A DNA stretch of 64,000 bases, taken from positions 29,733,957 through 29,797,956 of the forward strand of contig NC_079214.1 in the NCBI RefSeq assembly GCF_029633865.1. Direction: 5' to 3'. The DNA is from Lampris incognitus (Eukaryota; Chordata; Actinopteri; Lampriformes; Lampridae). Positions 1-11,227 of the stretch are shown piece by piece. The notes beneath the pieces are model-generated. The model was given only the letters and a program-made list of their open reading frames with translations, was not told the origin of the DNA and did not search any database. The position numbers and the translations under genes were made by a program. How positions within the stretch are numbered: the first letter of the stretch is position 1; every line of letters starts with the position of its first letter.

Positions 1-689
1 ACCTTGAGAGGTCATCAGAAGTCTTCCAGTGGGTCCACCCCAACCAAAAGGAATGGTTTCGTTTTGTTATCATTTGATTTACAGGTAAGCACATGATGAA
101 TATCTATGTATTTGGGGGTCCTTTGTATTTATTATATGTTGTAAACTCTTACAACATATAATAGTTCGGGCTGAATATTCAGCCACAGCTGTATGCATAA
201 ACAAATAGTTTACTTATCTATCTTGCTGCCAGCATTATCAGCCAACTAATTCAACAGGTTTTCACAGCAATCATTTTGTCTTGGTGTAATCTATAAACTT
301 GGCATCAGCCACCAGCTTGAATTTCTTAGAAATGCTTGCGTAAGTGAGAACATTTTGTGGCTGTGAATATAGTGTTATTTATATGGGTAATATGGCAGTG
401 GCCGAGGGGGTTGAGAGGCTGTCTTATGACTGATGGGACATTGGTTTAAATGCTGGGGCTGGCTAGACAAATCTGGCTGAGGGAAATGAATGAGTAGCAT
501 CCCTCCCTTACCAACTGTCACTACTTCTACTGTCAAGCTGATCAGAGGCTAACAGCAGAACACACCAGCTGCACTTAGCAGCTCCCAGGTGGGAACACCT
601 GTAGCTGTGTGCACCTACAAAAATCTCCGGTCTACAAATCACAGACGACCCCATTATATCAAATGAAGAAATCTACAAAAAGAGGTAGT
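1..689. other. Non-coding stretch, kif26b intron side
   Basis: No gene, RNA or mobile-element structure was recognised. It lies downstream (in the minus-strand sense) of kif26b exon 2 and is probably part of its long second intron. Confidence 0.4.
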
Positions 690-1021
690 CTTCGATCCCT
701 ATTTTAATTCGAACACCCACCCTCGTACTACATGCGTTCGCCAACTGCATTTCTCCGGCCGGCAATCTCGAAGGAGACGCCTCTCCCCTTTCGTGACAAG
801 GCGAATCCAGGCCGAACCACTGCTTTTTCCGATACACCCAGAGACGCATTCATGTGACGAACATAAGCCGACTCCGCCCCTCTCCCGGAGATAGCCCCTC
901 TCGCTGCTTCATCGAGTACGGCCATAGTCGGATCTGCCGAGACCGGGGCGCGAACCTCGGTCCTCAGTGGGCAACTACATCGACACAAAGGCGATGCTTA
1001 GACCGCTACACCACCGCGGAC
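690..1021 (-). repeat. tRNA-headed SINE, family 1, copy 1
   Basis: Read on the minus strand, the element opens with a perfect Pol III A-box, TGGTGTAGCGG (1003-1013), and a B-box-like GGTTCGCGCCC (946-956, one mismatch). A CpG-rich body of about 250 bp follows. A second copy at 10535-11097 matches it over head and body, which fixes the approximate ends. The open frames here on both strands are by-products of the GC-rich body. The repo family name is unknown to me. Confidence 0.7.
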
Positions 1022-2329
1022 TATAGAAAACGTTTTCTTTTGAACCCAATCCTAATACACACACCTATTTCCCAGACCATAAGTCGCTGTTTTTTTACTC
1101 GTCTGGCTGGTCCTGTGAGTTATATTCAAAGGAATTTACACCATGTAATTTTATCAGACGAATACGCTGTAGTTCAACTAAGGCCAGCTAAGTCGCTGAT
1201 TGTGACTCAGTTGAAAATACTGTACCACTCATAGAAAGTGAATGAACGGACATTGAACTGTTTGCCGTGGGCATTTGAGTAGTTCTGAAGAAAATGGTGA
1301 TTATATTGGTTATTATGGTGACGGCACACGTCAGTGAGGCCGTAAATGTTCGTACTACTCCACTGCTCATTTAGTCATTACTGCACAACCTCAATTCAGT
1401 GAGGGCGCGACTTAAAGTGGCGGGTAACTGAGCTCAAATCTGTGTTTTGGGATATCCATACCCCAGGAAAACATATGAGTAACCACCCAGCCAATTCTGT
1501 ATGATTAAAAATGTTGCGAAGTATATAAAACAAAGCTTCAAAAACGTGTAAAATATCTGCAGCGCCCACTGGTTTCAGACTCTGGGGGCGTGGCAGTGAA
1601 AGGAAGACGGCGACGTCACCAAGGAAGCCGGCCAAAAAAATCAAGAAAGGAAAACGGGAAAAATACCCCAAAACGGTCTAACTCCGCAAATCAGTTCTAT
1701 ACATGGTTCAACACATTTTAACATGTCAACAGCAATACATCTCCCACATTTATAAAGTATTTTGAAGCAAAAAAGAGTCCGCGACTTGCCGCAAGTCGGT
1801 TTATACGGAAGTTAGCCCGCTATACGGTCACAGTTCTTTGCCATGGCAGCGGTTCAAATAACATTGATTTGAATGGGAATGTCCGTTCTAATTCAATTTC
1901 TATGGTACCACCAAATAAATGCAACTTATACACCGAAGTGACTTATGTTTTTTCCCTCACAACAATGTATTTTTTGCCTAGATGTCAGCACAAGATAAAG
2001 GTACAAAATGATCTAGCATTTAGCTACACAAACATGCACACAGCTAATTGTTTTCCCATTCTTGCAATACTTAAGTCCAGTTTTTCTCCCAAATTTCTCT
2101 GCTCTTGTGGTCAACTGTTAAAGAGTATACGTATAAGGCTGCCTCCCCACCAGGTATGTTAAGTCAGATAACACTTTAATGCTTGCCTCCTCATCACAAA
2201 AGACAGATATTTACAGCCGGTATATAGTCCAGAAATAGAAATATCATATCATGCCACATGCATAAGCATGTTTCTATAAACACACACACACATATTACTG
2301 TACACCATCACCATCATCGATGATCATTC
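1022..2329. other. Non-coding stretch
   Basis: No gene or element structure recognised. There is a short CA run near 2280. It is likely intronic to kif26b. Confidence 0.4.
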
Positions 2330-2725
2330 GAGGTTAAGGATGATGGCCCTCTTGGGGTCCCTATTGAGGGTCTTCAAATGGCTGAAGAGGCCAATTCTGG
2401 AACGACAAACCTTCTTGCAGTGTGGGCATTGATGTGAGGTGCTGGAAATGGAATGTCATGAAATGGAAGTGGAAGAGCCTTTTTGTGCCTTTTTCTTTGC
2501 TTTTACTCGACTCTGGCAGCCTGTCAGAGATTGTCTTCATGGAATGTGGCTCCTTCATGTAAACTGTTTCTCCATATGGTTCTGTTTTGAGCAAGGTCTT
2601 CCCAGTTAAAGCCGTTTATGTGGCATTTTTTAGGTTGATCCTGATGTTGAAATGCTTTTTCTGACCTCCAGGCGCTCACTGGCCAGCATGTAGTTCTGAG
2701 TATAGGACCTGTTTTGGGAGGCGTG
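2330..2725 (-). mobile_element. LINE 3' end with C2H2 finger, 5'-truncated
   Basis: On the minus strand, with one stop and frame changes, the order is a segment reading LPKQVLYSEL, a GGQKK motif, a WEDLAQNRTIWR segment, and a terminal zinc finger CPHC...GLFSHLKTLN. This is the C-terminal layout of a reverse-transcriptase family also present at 16896-19010, where the same blocks occur in the same order. Only the last 130 or so codons remain, as expected from 5'-truncated target-primed insertion. The clade is not assigned. Confidence 0.75.
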
Positions 2726-2743
2726 TCAGACGTGTCATATTAC

Positions 2744-2781
2744 GACACGCCTCCCATATGCCTCCATATGGGAGGCGTGTC
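2744..2781. repeat. Perfect 17-bp hairpin
   Basis: GACACGCCTCCCATATG (2744-2760) is followed by a 4-base spacer and its exact reverse complement (2765-2781). A further copy of GGGAGGCGTGTC lies just outside at 2716-2727, and CATATTAC flanks both sides as a direct repeat. It sits at the 5' truncation point of the LINE fragment. Confidence 0.85.
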
Positions 2782-2939
2782 ATATTACATGGGCTGTCCA
2801 TCTCAGCTGGGGTTTAATGATGGTGGTGACAATGCTGTAATACATTTGCTTCCTCGAGAACACTGATGTTAGTGTGCTTCTCTTTCTAGCTGATACACAA
2901 GATTTTTTTTTGCAGGCATCCCTGGTGGTAGGACTCCAG

Positions 2940-2968
2940 GACACACACACACACACACACACACACGC
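2940..2968. repeat. (CA)n microsatellite
   Basis: Uninterrupted CA dinucleotides, about 13 units. The reading frames through it are artefacts. Confidence 0.95.
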
Positions 2969-4897
2969 TGAAACACTTAAACACACACTCCCATCATGTG
3001 AAGTCCATGTGCACATCCAACACTCCAGTAATGTTAACCGCAGTGGAGAGGTTTTTAATCAGTCTAAACCCAACCCAACCTCATGACTAATTTTTTAATT
3101 AGCAGTCTACCAACCGAACGCTGCCATTAACCCCTACTGTTCCCAGCAATTCCCTCCAAACCCACATGTTCTACGACTAATTGGAACCCACTGCCCCCAC
3201 CTCTCTCTCCTCTACCTCTCTCTCCTTTACACTCCTTCTTTCACTCAATACAGCTCTTTCTCTATCCCTCTCTACTTCTTTGTCTCCCTCTCTCTTGTTG
3301 GCTGCACTTTATTAGTCCCATGCTGCATAAAAATTACTTATTTGTTACCAATTAACTCAAAGTCCTATGCTTGCCCCCTCGGGGTTCATAGCTAAAATTC
3401 CGTCAACTGCAGCAGTAAAGCACCAAACCCAAATTAACATGTTCAAAAATGAATTAAAGGCATAGCCTTTAAAGGCAAATCTGTTGGGTTTAACAATATA
3501 GCTTTCAGCAAGCATGTTGCTAGTACATGTGAGTAGCTATTCAGAAGCATTCGAACATAACCCAAACCCTGCAAAATCTTGTCATGAAAACAGTCGATCC
3601 ATAAAACCAGCTTTTCAGTGAGCCAAACCCACTAAACTCCAGAATGTTTCTTGTAATGGCATTACTCTAAATCTTGTCCAAGTCTGAACAACTCCAGGTG
3701 CAATTTAGCACAACCTGAGCAGAACACATCAGGTCCAGTCAAATCCTATTAAATTCAAACATAAATAGCCATCCGCTGCAACACCACGCCTCCCTCCATT
3801 TGTCTAAAAAATGCCCCTGCGCCTGTCTGCTAATGAAATTGAAACTGATTGCATTGGCTGTCAACAGAAAAAAAGAAATCAAGCGTCAAAGAAAAAAGGA
3901 GGGAGGCCGCAATCTATATGGATTAACAAATGCTCTGAATCGTCAATATCATAATAGTAGTAATCCATCATATTCATCTACTCAAAAAGAGCAAGGAGAT
4001 ATAGAGTAAAATCAACTCATTGATTTTAGTGAAATATCCACCTGGGTATTAGGGAATAGTCTGAGACAAAAATCCAAACAGTCCTATTTGTGTTTATCAT
4101 ATCGTTTTTGGCATTATGCCAATTGTTGACAAATGGCTTTGCAGACAAGATTTTCTGCTATGGCTCCAGAGTTTAATGCCATAACACAGAGAGGTGATGC
4201 CTGGTCCTCTGCAGAGGCAGTGGGAGTGCAGGGTCACTGAATTTGAGATCTTCTGGTCATTTTTCTACGTGGCCTATATTTCCAAGGTTTGGTGAATAAT
4301 TGATGGACCAATTATACTGTTTGTACAATTGCTGAGAGCACATTATAACCACCAATGCGGTATAATGTAGAACAATAAAGCAAGCAAGGAAATGGTGACA
4401 GAAAACCTTTCTTTCATCAGCTGGATCAGGCGGCCCTGTCAATAAAAACTATTACACATAAACATGTTTAACATTATTAATAACGGAGATGAAGATAAGC
4501 CATATTGGGTATTTTGGAATACATTTTACAATCGTACTGCTATAAAATCCCAAGGGTGTCCTGGGTCAGTGTGACCAGCAAACACTTACATCCATTGTTA
4601 AACAGTGAACAATGCATCCTCATGTTTTAAACATATCTAATTGCCTAAAAGTACAAATGGGCTCGAATTGAATCTTCTCATGAGATGACTGGGGGATAGC
4701 TGTAGGGAAATGTCATCCAAAAGAAAACGTCAAAAATTCAGCACAACCAACAGCAAGCAAGCCCCCCACCCCGAACCCACCATCACCCTCACCACCCCAC
4801 AGCCACAAACACATGCACACACGCTCGCATGCATGCACAGGCAGAAGCACAGACTATACACACACACACCTAGGGTACAGAGGTGTATGGTGTTTAC
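2969..4897 (-). other. kif26b: Start of kif26b intron 2
   Basis: The intron begins with the donor GTAAAC at 4897-4892 (minus strand) and runs toward position 1. It holds a pyrimidine-rich tract near 3195-3300 and no recognised exon. The next kif26b coding exon is not in the window. Confidence 0.6.
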
Positions 4898-5290
4898 CTT
4901 GCTGGAGTATGGTCCTGGGATGAGCAGTTTCAGAGCCTGTCTCTTCAGCTCCGTGAGTCTGGCATTGCAGTTCTCACACCATACCCCCCTCTCACTACCC
5001 GGGGAACTTCCGCTGCCCGACGCCGGCGACCCCGTGCCAAACCCAGGGGATCCGCCGAGGGATCCCGGCGAGCCTGTGCCAATTCCCGGCGACATAGTCC
5101 CCGGTGACCCAGAGAATGAACCCGGCGAGGAGGTCCCTGATCCCGGGGATGGGGTGCCTGTGGAGCTTGGCATGGAGCCGGCACCCTCCGGGGCAGGCCG
5201 TGGGCTCCCCCGGGAGGACTCCTCGTATGCCTTCCGGTACCAGGTCTCCGGGGAGAAGGAGGCAGACTTGGTTGGGGAGTTATCGGGCAC
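4898..5290 (-). CDS. kif26b: Kinesin family member 26B, coding exon 2
   Basis: This 131-codon, phase-0 exon is bounded by an acceptor (CCTCAACAG before 5290) and a donor (AAG|GTAAAC at 4898/4897). It encodes [14 protein letters not shown], then a long Ser/Gly/Pro-rich stretch of repeated SPGS/GSPG units, then a conserved Cys-containing block [20 protein letters not shown] and GPYSSK. The block order and sequence match the N-terminus of vertebrate KIF26B, and differ from KIF26A as I remember it. KIF26B is an atypical, reportedly ATPase-inactive kinesin linked to cell polarity and adhesion. The motor domain lies in later exons outside the window. The long plus-strand frame opposite is a GC-rich shadow. 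Confidence 0.9.
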
Positions 5291-5968
5291 CTGTTGAGGT
5301 GTGTCATGGGATGAGTACAATGAAACCTTAGACGAATATATAGGCTATAGATCGATGCCATACCTCGTCTCTCCACACGCATTCACACAAATTCAAGCCA
5401 GCCCCGATGTTCTCTTAATGTCAGTAAATCAGGCCTGCATATCTCACACTAGGGACCAAATATACTAATGCAGCTGCATATAGCGACAAATACATGGCAA
5501 AGTGGTTCAGTGTGGAAAATAATCCTAGGCAGTCAATATATTACCGAGGCTATTGTTATTGTAGGCTAAACATACACGTCGTAACTGGTCACAACACTAA
5601 TCATATGACAGAGTCAAATAGCTTGCTCCAAATGGGCATACTGTGCATTAACCCTGTATCATAGCTAAACGCTTATCAAGTTCAGCAGGTGGTGTGCTAT
5701 GATAGGCCCAGGGGGAATAGTCTACATATTCAATGCACTTATACACCTATAAGTCAGAGACGATTAGATGGGCTGTAGGTGGGTAGCCTATATACGCTAT
5801 CGTCCCCCAGCGAACTCGGTGGTTTAACCATTTCTTAGACACCATCCTGTGTGTAATCCTAGTTCCTGTGGCTTTTTAACCAGATGGCAGGGTCTACGAT
5901 GCGTCAGGATGCTGACTGGTGTAGACCGGTGTAGCTACTATTGAATGGCACTGGAATCAATAACCTAC
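5291..5968 (-). other. kif26b: kif26b intron 1
   Basis: A 678-bp phase-0 intron, GTAGGT...CAACAG on the minus strand. No repeat or other gene seen inside. Confidence 0.8.
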
Positions 5969-6028
5969 CCCGTATTTTCTGCCCCGGCTGGTCACAGACC
6001 TCTCCTTGGTGCCCGACAGAGAAGTCAT
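5969..6028 (-). CDS. kif26b: kif26b coding exon 1 (20 codons)
   Basis: A minus-strand ATG at 6028-6026 opens exactly 20 codons ending RGRKYG, followed at once by the donor GTAGGT. The peptide has the KER...TSRGRKYG pattern of the KIF26B N-terminus, and joining at phase 0 to exon 2 gives G|V as expected. It is too short to appear as a conventional open frame. It was chosen because start, splice phase and residue pattern agree together. Confidence 0.85.
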
Positions 6029-7090
6029 GTTGGAGGTGAGAAGACGAGGAGGGACAGGAGGAGGGAGGCTGAATCTCTGCTGCTTCACATCCAAGAATAG
6101 AGACCACCAGATAAATGTGGATAAACTCCACGCCCTTGCAGTTTTTTAGTCTTCTGTATGCAAACCTCACATGAATATGCAAATCCACTTGTTTAGAGCT
6201 TCGTTTTATTCCATTTCTTCTTCACTGTGACTATGGGGGAAACCCCGTTTTGTTTTTTTTCGAATGAAGAATAATTAGCTCCAGGGTTCTTCAAGTGAAA
6301 TCTGTTGAGAAGTCCGCAAAAAAAGAGAAAGAAAAAACGCACAATATGAGCGGACCCAGGTCGTCCGCCTTGGTTTGCGAGAGACTTATCTGATCCGTAA
6401 TGAACAGAGCAGAAGGCGATGAGAAATGCGCCGCTCTGTTTCTGTCGCTAACCGGAACTCACTCCATCAGCATGTGCATCCAGATTAGGCAGGTGTCATA
6501 AAACCACCCCGCGGCGAATTCCGATGCAGATGTGACGCTTATTATGGGCGCATGGCCAAATACCAGCATCCCGGTTCACAAGATAAAGGGCGGCTGAAGG
6601 AGTTGAAAACAGGACGGAGCACAGCAGAACTGACCAAGCCACTCATATTTTTAGATCTTACAGCGCTCTCCTGTTGACTCCGGAGGCTCTGCGCTCCACC
6701 GTAGCCAACAGCGGACTGAAACGGGGGAGGAGAGAGGGGCACATCTGGATGTGGGCGGGTTCTCGAGCCCCCTCTCTAACCAATACCGGTCTAGGGTCCG
6801 CTTGAGTGACGTGTATTCTGCTGGTTTTTCGACTGAGAAGCAAACTTTTTCCAAGGGTGCTGCGTGGTCGGCGATATACCGATCTGCGGGCGCGCACGCG
6901 CTCTCAATAGACTCGTCGATCCCCCCCCCCCCCGTTTACAGCACCACTGAAATAAGTTTATTTATTCATTTCTTATTTGAGCTCAGGTTGAACAGTTGGC
7001 CATATTTCAACTGTAAGGACACGGCCAAAGCAGGTCCATTTGCTTTTCAAAGCGGTCACTTGCATGCAACTGGCATAAAAAGGTCGAGAT
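6029..7090 (-). promoter_or_regulatory. kif26b: kif26b 5' UTR and upstream region
   Basis: The sequence upstream of the start codon is CpG-rich in places (about 6370-6530 and 6650-6900), as expected for a CpG-type promoter. No TATA box or transcription start can be fixed. A C13 homopolymer sits at 6921-6933. The short frames on both strands are not supported. Confidence 0.35.
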
Positions 7091-7155
7091 ATATACACAC
7101 ACACACATTATATATATATATATATATACACACATACATACATACATACACACAC
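7091..7155. repeat. AC/AT compound microsatellite
   Basis: ACAC, TATATA and CATA runs in succession. Confidence 0.9.
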
Positions 7156-7914
7156 CCATGAGTGAGGGACATTTGTTGCAATGGTGAAGCAGCAGAGTTT
7201 ATCGAAAGTATACCTTGTTAAAAATCCGTGGTTCCTAGCCGTTTCCACTCATCTCCTATGTCTTACATTAAATAAACGTCTGTAGTGTTAATAACATCCG
7301 TGAAGTAACTATTTATTCCGGATTACTCTTCCGGGCGCCCCCCTTCCAGGCGCCCCCCCCAACGGAAAAAAACCGAGGGAAACTGTTGTAAAAAGTGTAA
7401 AACGTTTCTAGGTGCGTGTTTGAGACCAGAGTTTAATGCTTAAAAAAGGCAGGAGATTTATAAGGACGCCCAAAATAAGGTGCAATAAAGGTAATTGATT
7501 AAACATGTAGTTGATGCCATACATGTAAAAAATGGCTACACAATTTTTCCAGTAGATTGCATGGATTACTTAAATCCTTGAATTACCGAATGACGTCAAG
7601 TTCACTGCATAAATCCTTTTAATTTTGGAGAACTTTGAATGTCAGGTACATTTCTTAGAGATGGCATGTTGGAAGTCAAATCTGAAACGAGCACAGCAAC
7701 ATTTAGGCATGGTTCATGATTTCAAATACAAATACATTGTATTCATATCTACCAACAAAAGAAAAAAAAATCTGCAATGGGTCCAAAGTTACACCAATCC
7801 GCATGGAGAGGTTTCCAAAGCCTTGCCGTTCAAAATTGGTTATTTAGTGACCTCTGCTGTTCTTCGTGGTTATTGCCATCTGGACTGATCACTGATTTTC
7901 AGGGAAATCTTTAG
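7156..7914. other. Non-coding stretch
   Basis: Nothing recognised beyond a short C-rich run near 7335-7365. Confidence 0.4.
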
Positions 7915-8176
7915 ATTTACTTTGTGGAGTATGCATGTTCTCCCCGTGTCTGCGTAGTTTCCTCCGGTTTCCTCCCACAGTCCAAATACATGTAGGTCGG
8001 GTGAATCGGCCATACTAAATTGCCCCCAGGTGTGATTGTGTGCGCCGGCCCTGTGATGGCCTGCCGGCCTGTCCAAGGTGTCTCCCTGCCTGCCGCCCAA
8101 TGACTGCTGGGATAGGCTCCAGCATCCCCGCGACCCTGACAGCAGGATAAGCGGTTTGGATAATGGATGGATATTA
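7915..8176 (+). repeat. SINE family A copy (head missing)
   Basis: Carries the shared body TTTCCTCCCACAGTCCAAA, then CTGGGATAGGCTCCAGCA, then GGATAAGCGG and a GGATGGAT tail. The tRNA-like head seen in the copies at 47600 and 48643 is absent. Nine copies of this family are in the window. Confidence 0.85.
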
Positions 8177-8244
8177 TTATGGGTCTCAGAAACCGCAACA
8201 GTTCCCAAACTTGGCCGATATGTTAGAAATCTCACCCACTCTTT

Positions 8245-8457
8245 TTTTTTTTTTGCTGCTCCCGTTAGGGGTCGCAACAGCAGATCATCCGTTTCCAACT
8301 CTTCCTGTCCACTGCATCTTCCTCTGTCACACCAACCACCTGCATGTCTTCCCTTACCACATCCATAAACCTCCTCTTTCCCTGTTGTCTGGCAGCTCCA
8401 TCTTCAGCATCCTTCTCCCAATACATCCAGCATCTCTCCTCTGCACATGTCCAAACC
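8245..8457 (-). mobile_element. RTE-type LINE 3' fragment
   Basis: On the minus strand it encodes the family's C-terminus (FMDVVREDMQVVGVTEEDA) and ends with the 3' tail GACCCCTAACGGGAGCAGC followed by a homopolymer. The same sequence ends the large RTE copy at 19334-22450. It is 5'-truncated exactly where the gypsy LTR begins. Confidence 0.85.
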
Positions 8458-8839
8458 TGTAACGCAGTGTATTTGGACCCGATTGCAGAGAAGAGGCTGT
8501 TGGTTAAGTGCAAAGTCGTTTTACTGGACTTCAGCAACACACACAACGACAGACTACTGCCAAACAGGGCAGGCAATAATGCAAACTCGAAACATAATAC
8601 AAACAAACAAACACACAGGAGGCCGATGAGAGTTCAGGATACAAGCGCTTCCACAGACCGACGTGAAGCCTCTCCAAGACTCGACAGAGAATGTCTGCAA
8701 AACAGTCAAATCGTCCCCAGCACAGGTGCACATAATCACCGGCCAACCAATACGCAGGTTCAACTCACACTGGCTGATTACAGGCCGAGAGGGAAATGTC
8801 ATCGATTGGCTGCTGATCTTCTGGCCAGTGATCGTGTCA
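8458..8839 (-). repeat. 3' LTR of the chromovirus
   Basis: On the minus strand it starts TGACACGAT and ends GCGTTACA, giving TG...CA ends over 382 bp. The purine run GGGAGGGGGG lies immediately upstream and is the likely polypurine tract for plus-strand priming. No matching second LTR is in the window. Confidence 0.8.
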
Positions 8840-8899
8840 GTACCCCCCTCCCAGGGACGGCACCTGACGTACCCACGGCCCGGATGAGGGTCCGGTCCA

Positions 8900-10283
8900 A
8901 GATGTGCCGCGCCGGAACCAAGCACCGTTCCTCCGGCCCATAGTCCTCCCAGTCCACCAAATACTGGACGCTGCGACGCACCAGTCCAGAATCCTCCTGT
9001 GTGGGCAGGTAGCCCATCGATCAGGTGAGGAGGCGGCGGGGGTGGGACGGGAGGAGACAGGCTTCAGCAGAGACACATGGAACACCGGATGGACCCGCAT
9101 GGAAGCAGGCAATTGCAACCGATAGGACAAACCTGCGCCACCACGGCGAATGGACCCACGAAGCGCGGAGCCAGTTTCCGATTCTCCGCCCGCAGTGGGA
9201 GGTCCCTGGACGACAACCACACCTTATCCCCCGGCTGGAAGGAAACCGCTGGCCGCCGCCGTTGGTTGGCCTGCCGAGAGTACCAGGACCTGACACGTAA
9301 CAGCGCAGCCCGGGCCCTCCACCAAGTCCGCGCACAGCGCCTCACAAACTCGGCTGCTGCTGGAATCCCCCACTTCAGGCCCCTGGTCCGGGAACAGTGG
9401 CGGCTGGTACCCCATCTGGCACTCGAACGGCGACATGCCGGTTAAGGAGGACTGCAAGGTGTTACTCCGCCCACAGCAGTTACGAGCTCCAGGAGGACGG
9501 GTTTGAAGCAGCCAGATAGCGCAGCATGGTCTCCAGATCCTGGTTCACCCTCTCCGTCTGCCCATTGGACTGAGGGTGGAAGCCTGAAGAGAGGCTGGCA
9601 GTGGCCCCGAGGAGGGAGCAGAAGGCCTTCCAAAAACGGGAGACGAACTGAGGACCACGATCTGACACCACATCACGAGGAAGGCCATGCACGCGGAACA
9701 CATGCTCCATCATCAAGGCTGCGGTCTCACAAGTAGACGGGAGCTTGGCCAGAGCAACGAACCGCGCCGCCTTGGAAAACCGATCCACGACAACCAGGAT
9801 GACCGACTTCCCCTTCGGATCGAGGGAGGCCGATGACGAAGTCCACCAACAGGTGGTACCAGGGCCGTCGTGGGATAGGCAACGGGCAGAGAAGGCCTGA
9901 TGGACTTCTGCTGGGCACAGGTGACGCAAGTTGCCACAAAGGAGGAAACGTCCTTCCGCATGGTTGGCCACCAAAACCTGCGGCCAACGAACTCCAAAGT
10001 CCTCCTCTCCCCTGGATGACCCACCAGACGAGACGAATGCTCCCATGCCAAAACTTGTGGCTGGACTGGAGGGGGCACATACAGACGATCCCGAGGATCA
10101 GTGCGCTGTGAAGCCACCACCTTGGTCTCAATCCCCCACAGGACCGGTGCGATGATGCGGGATGGGCTCAGCACTCCTCCCTGTAGCAAACTGACGAGAC
10201 AGTGCGTCGGCTTTGGTGTTTTTACCGCCCGGACGGTAAGACAATACAAAGTCAAACCTATTAAAGAATAGAGCCCACCTGGC
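8900..10283 (-). pseudogene. Chromovirus integrase and chromodomain
   Basis: In several frames one reads an H2C2 zinc-binding segment ([11 protein letters not shown]...[12 protein letters not shown]), an integrase core ([47 protein letters not shown]) and a terminal chromodomain ([20 protein letters not shown]). These include the first two acidic catalytic positions and the third (E) in the GQTERVN segment. The chromodomain defines the chromovirus group and is thought to steer integration to chromatin marks. Frame changes separate each block, so no intact product is possible. Confidence 0.85.
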
Positions 10284-10534
10284 CAGGGGTGCGGGAAGGT
10301 GGGTTCTGAGGGTGCTGCAGCATCCCCTAGCTGCAGGGAGAAGGAGCTGCAGGCAGGAGGAGCACCCCCACTACTGCCTGCAATTTTTTTTAAGTATATA
10401 TATTAAAATTATATAATAAATAATTTGGTTTGGGGAAGAAAACATGTTAAAATCAAAATGTGTTCGTTTGGGGTTTTTTTTCTAAATTTATTTCTGATTT
10501 TTCCTTTTTTCTCCCAATTTCTTGGCCAATCGAT

Positions 10535-11097
10535 CCCTGCTTTAGTTCAAACACCCACCCTCGTACTGTATGCGTTCGCCAACTGCATCTCTCCGGCCGG
10601 CAGTCTCGAAGGAGACGTGTTGAGCTGGGGGGCGCAATCTTCTCCTTGCGTATGGAGGATAAACAAAGCTTAACTCTGTTTTCTCTTTAGCCTTTAACGT
10701 TAGGCATATTTATTTAGGCAAATACTGCAGGTCTTAGCTCTCTACTACGGACCCAACACACTCTGTCGCACACTGAGAACGTACGACGTCACATCTGAAT
10801 GTACCGTAATACAACGAGTAAGGGCCCCATCAAACAAAAACACTTAACAAGACGCCTCGCTTCTTCCGTGACAGGCGAATCCGGGCCGAACCGCTGCTTT
10901 TTCCGACACACAGAGACGCATTCATGTGACGAACACAAGCCGACTCCGCTCCCTCCCGAAGACAGCGTTGCCAATTATTGCTGCTTCTTCGAGTCCGGCC
11001 ATAGTCGGATCTGACGAGACCGAGGCGCGAACCTCGGTCCCCAGTTGCCAACTGCATCGACACAAAGCCGATGCTTAGACCGCTACACCACCGCGGA
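10535..11097 (-). repeat. SINE family 1, copy 2, split by an insert
   Basis: Matches copy 1 (690-1021) on the minus strand, with the tRNA-like head at 11097-11030. A 232-bp insert (10618-10849) flanked by AGACG separates its two halves. The tail TTGGCC...AATTGGGAGAAAAAA resembles the tail of SINE family B, suggesting the two share a 3' end. Confidence 0.75.
10618..10849. mobile_element. Solo-LTR-like insert with 5-bp TSD
   Basis: Begins TGTTGAG and ends CTTAACA (TG...CA, short inverted ends). The 5-bp repeat AGACG occurs on both sides (10613-10617 and 10850-10854). The empty site is seen in SINE copy 1, where the flanks are contiguous. This is the signature of a solo LTR; no partner LTR or internal region was found. 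Confidence 0.7.
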
Positions 11098-11227
11098 CCC
11101 TGTGTTTGTTAGTTTTTAGTGATCACAGACCTACGGGTTCACGGCGGTGTCACTCTGATGTTGACACAAACGCTTAGTCACGAGGCATTGATTGGCAAAC
11201 GGCCGTCGTACGAGGTAACTTAACAAC

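Noticed and set aside
940-1021. Functional tRNA gene at the SINE heads (also near 11030, 39960, 47900 and 48650)
   Set aside because: A- and B-boxes are present, but the acceptor stem and anticodon arm do not form a proper cloverleaf, and each is attached to a repeated body.
4710-5297. Long plus-strand frame opposite kif26b exon 2
   Set aside because: It is the complement of a repetitive GC-rich exon with matched splice sites; the minus-strand reading has the KIF26B motifs.
8344-8943. 199-residue plus-strand frame
   Set aside because: It crosses from a LINE 3' end into a gypsy LTR on the opposite strand and has no domain.
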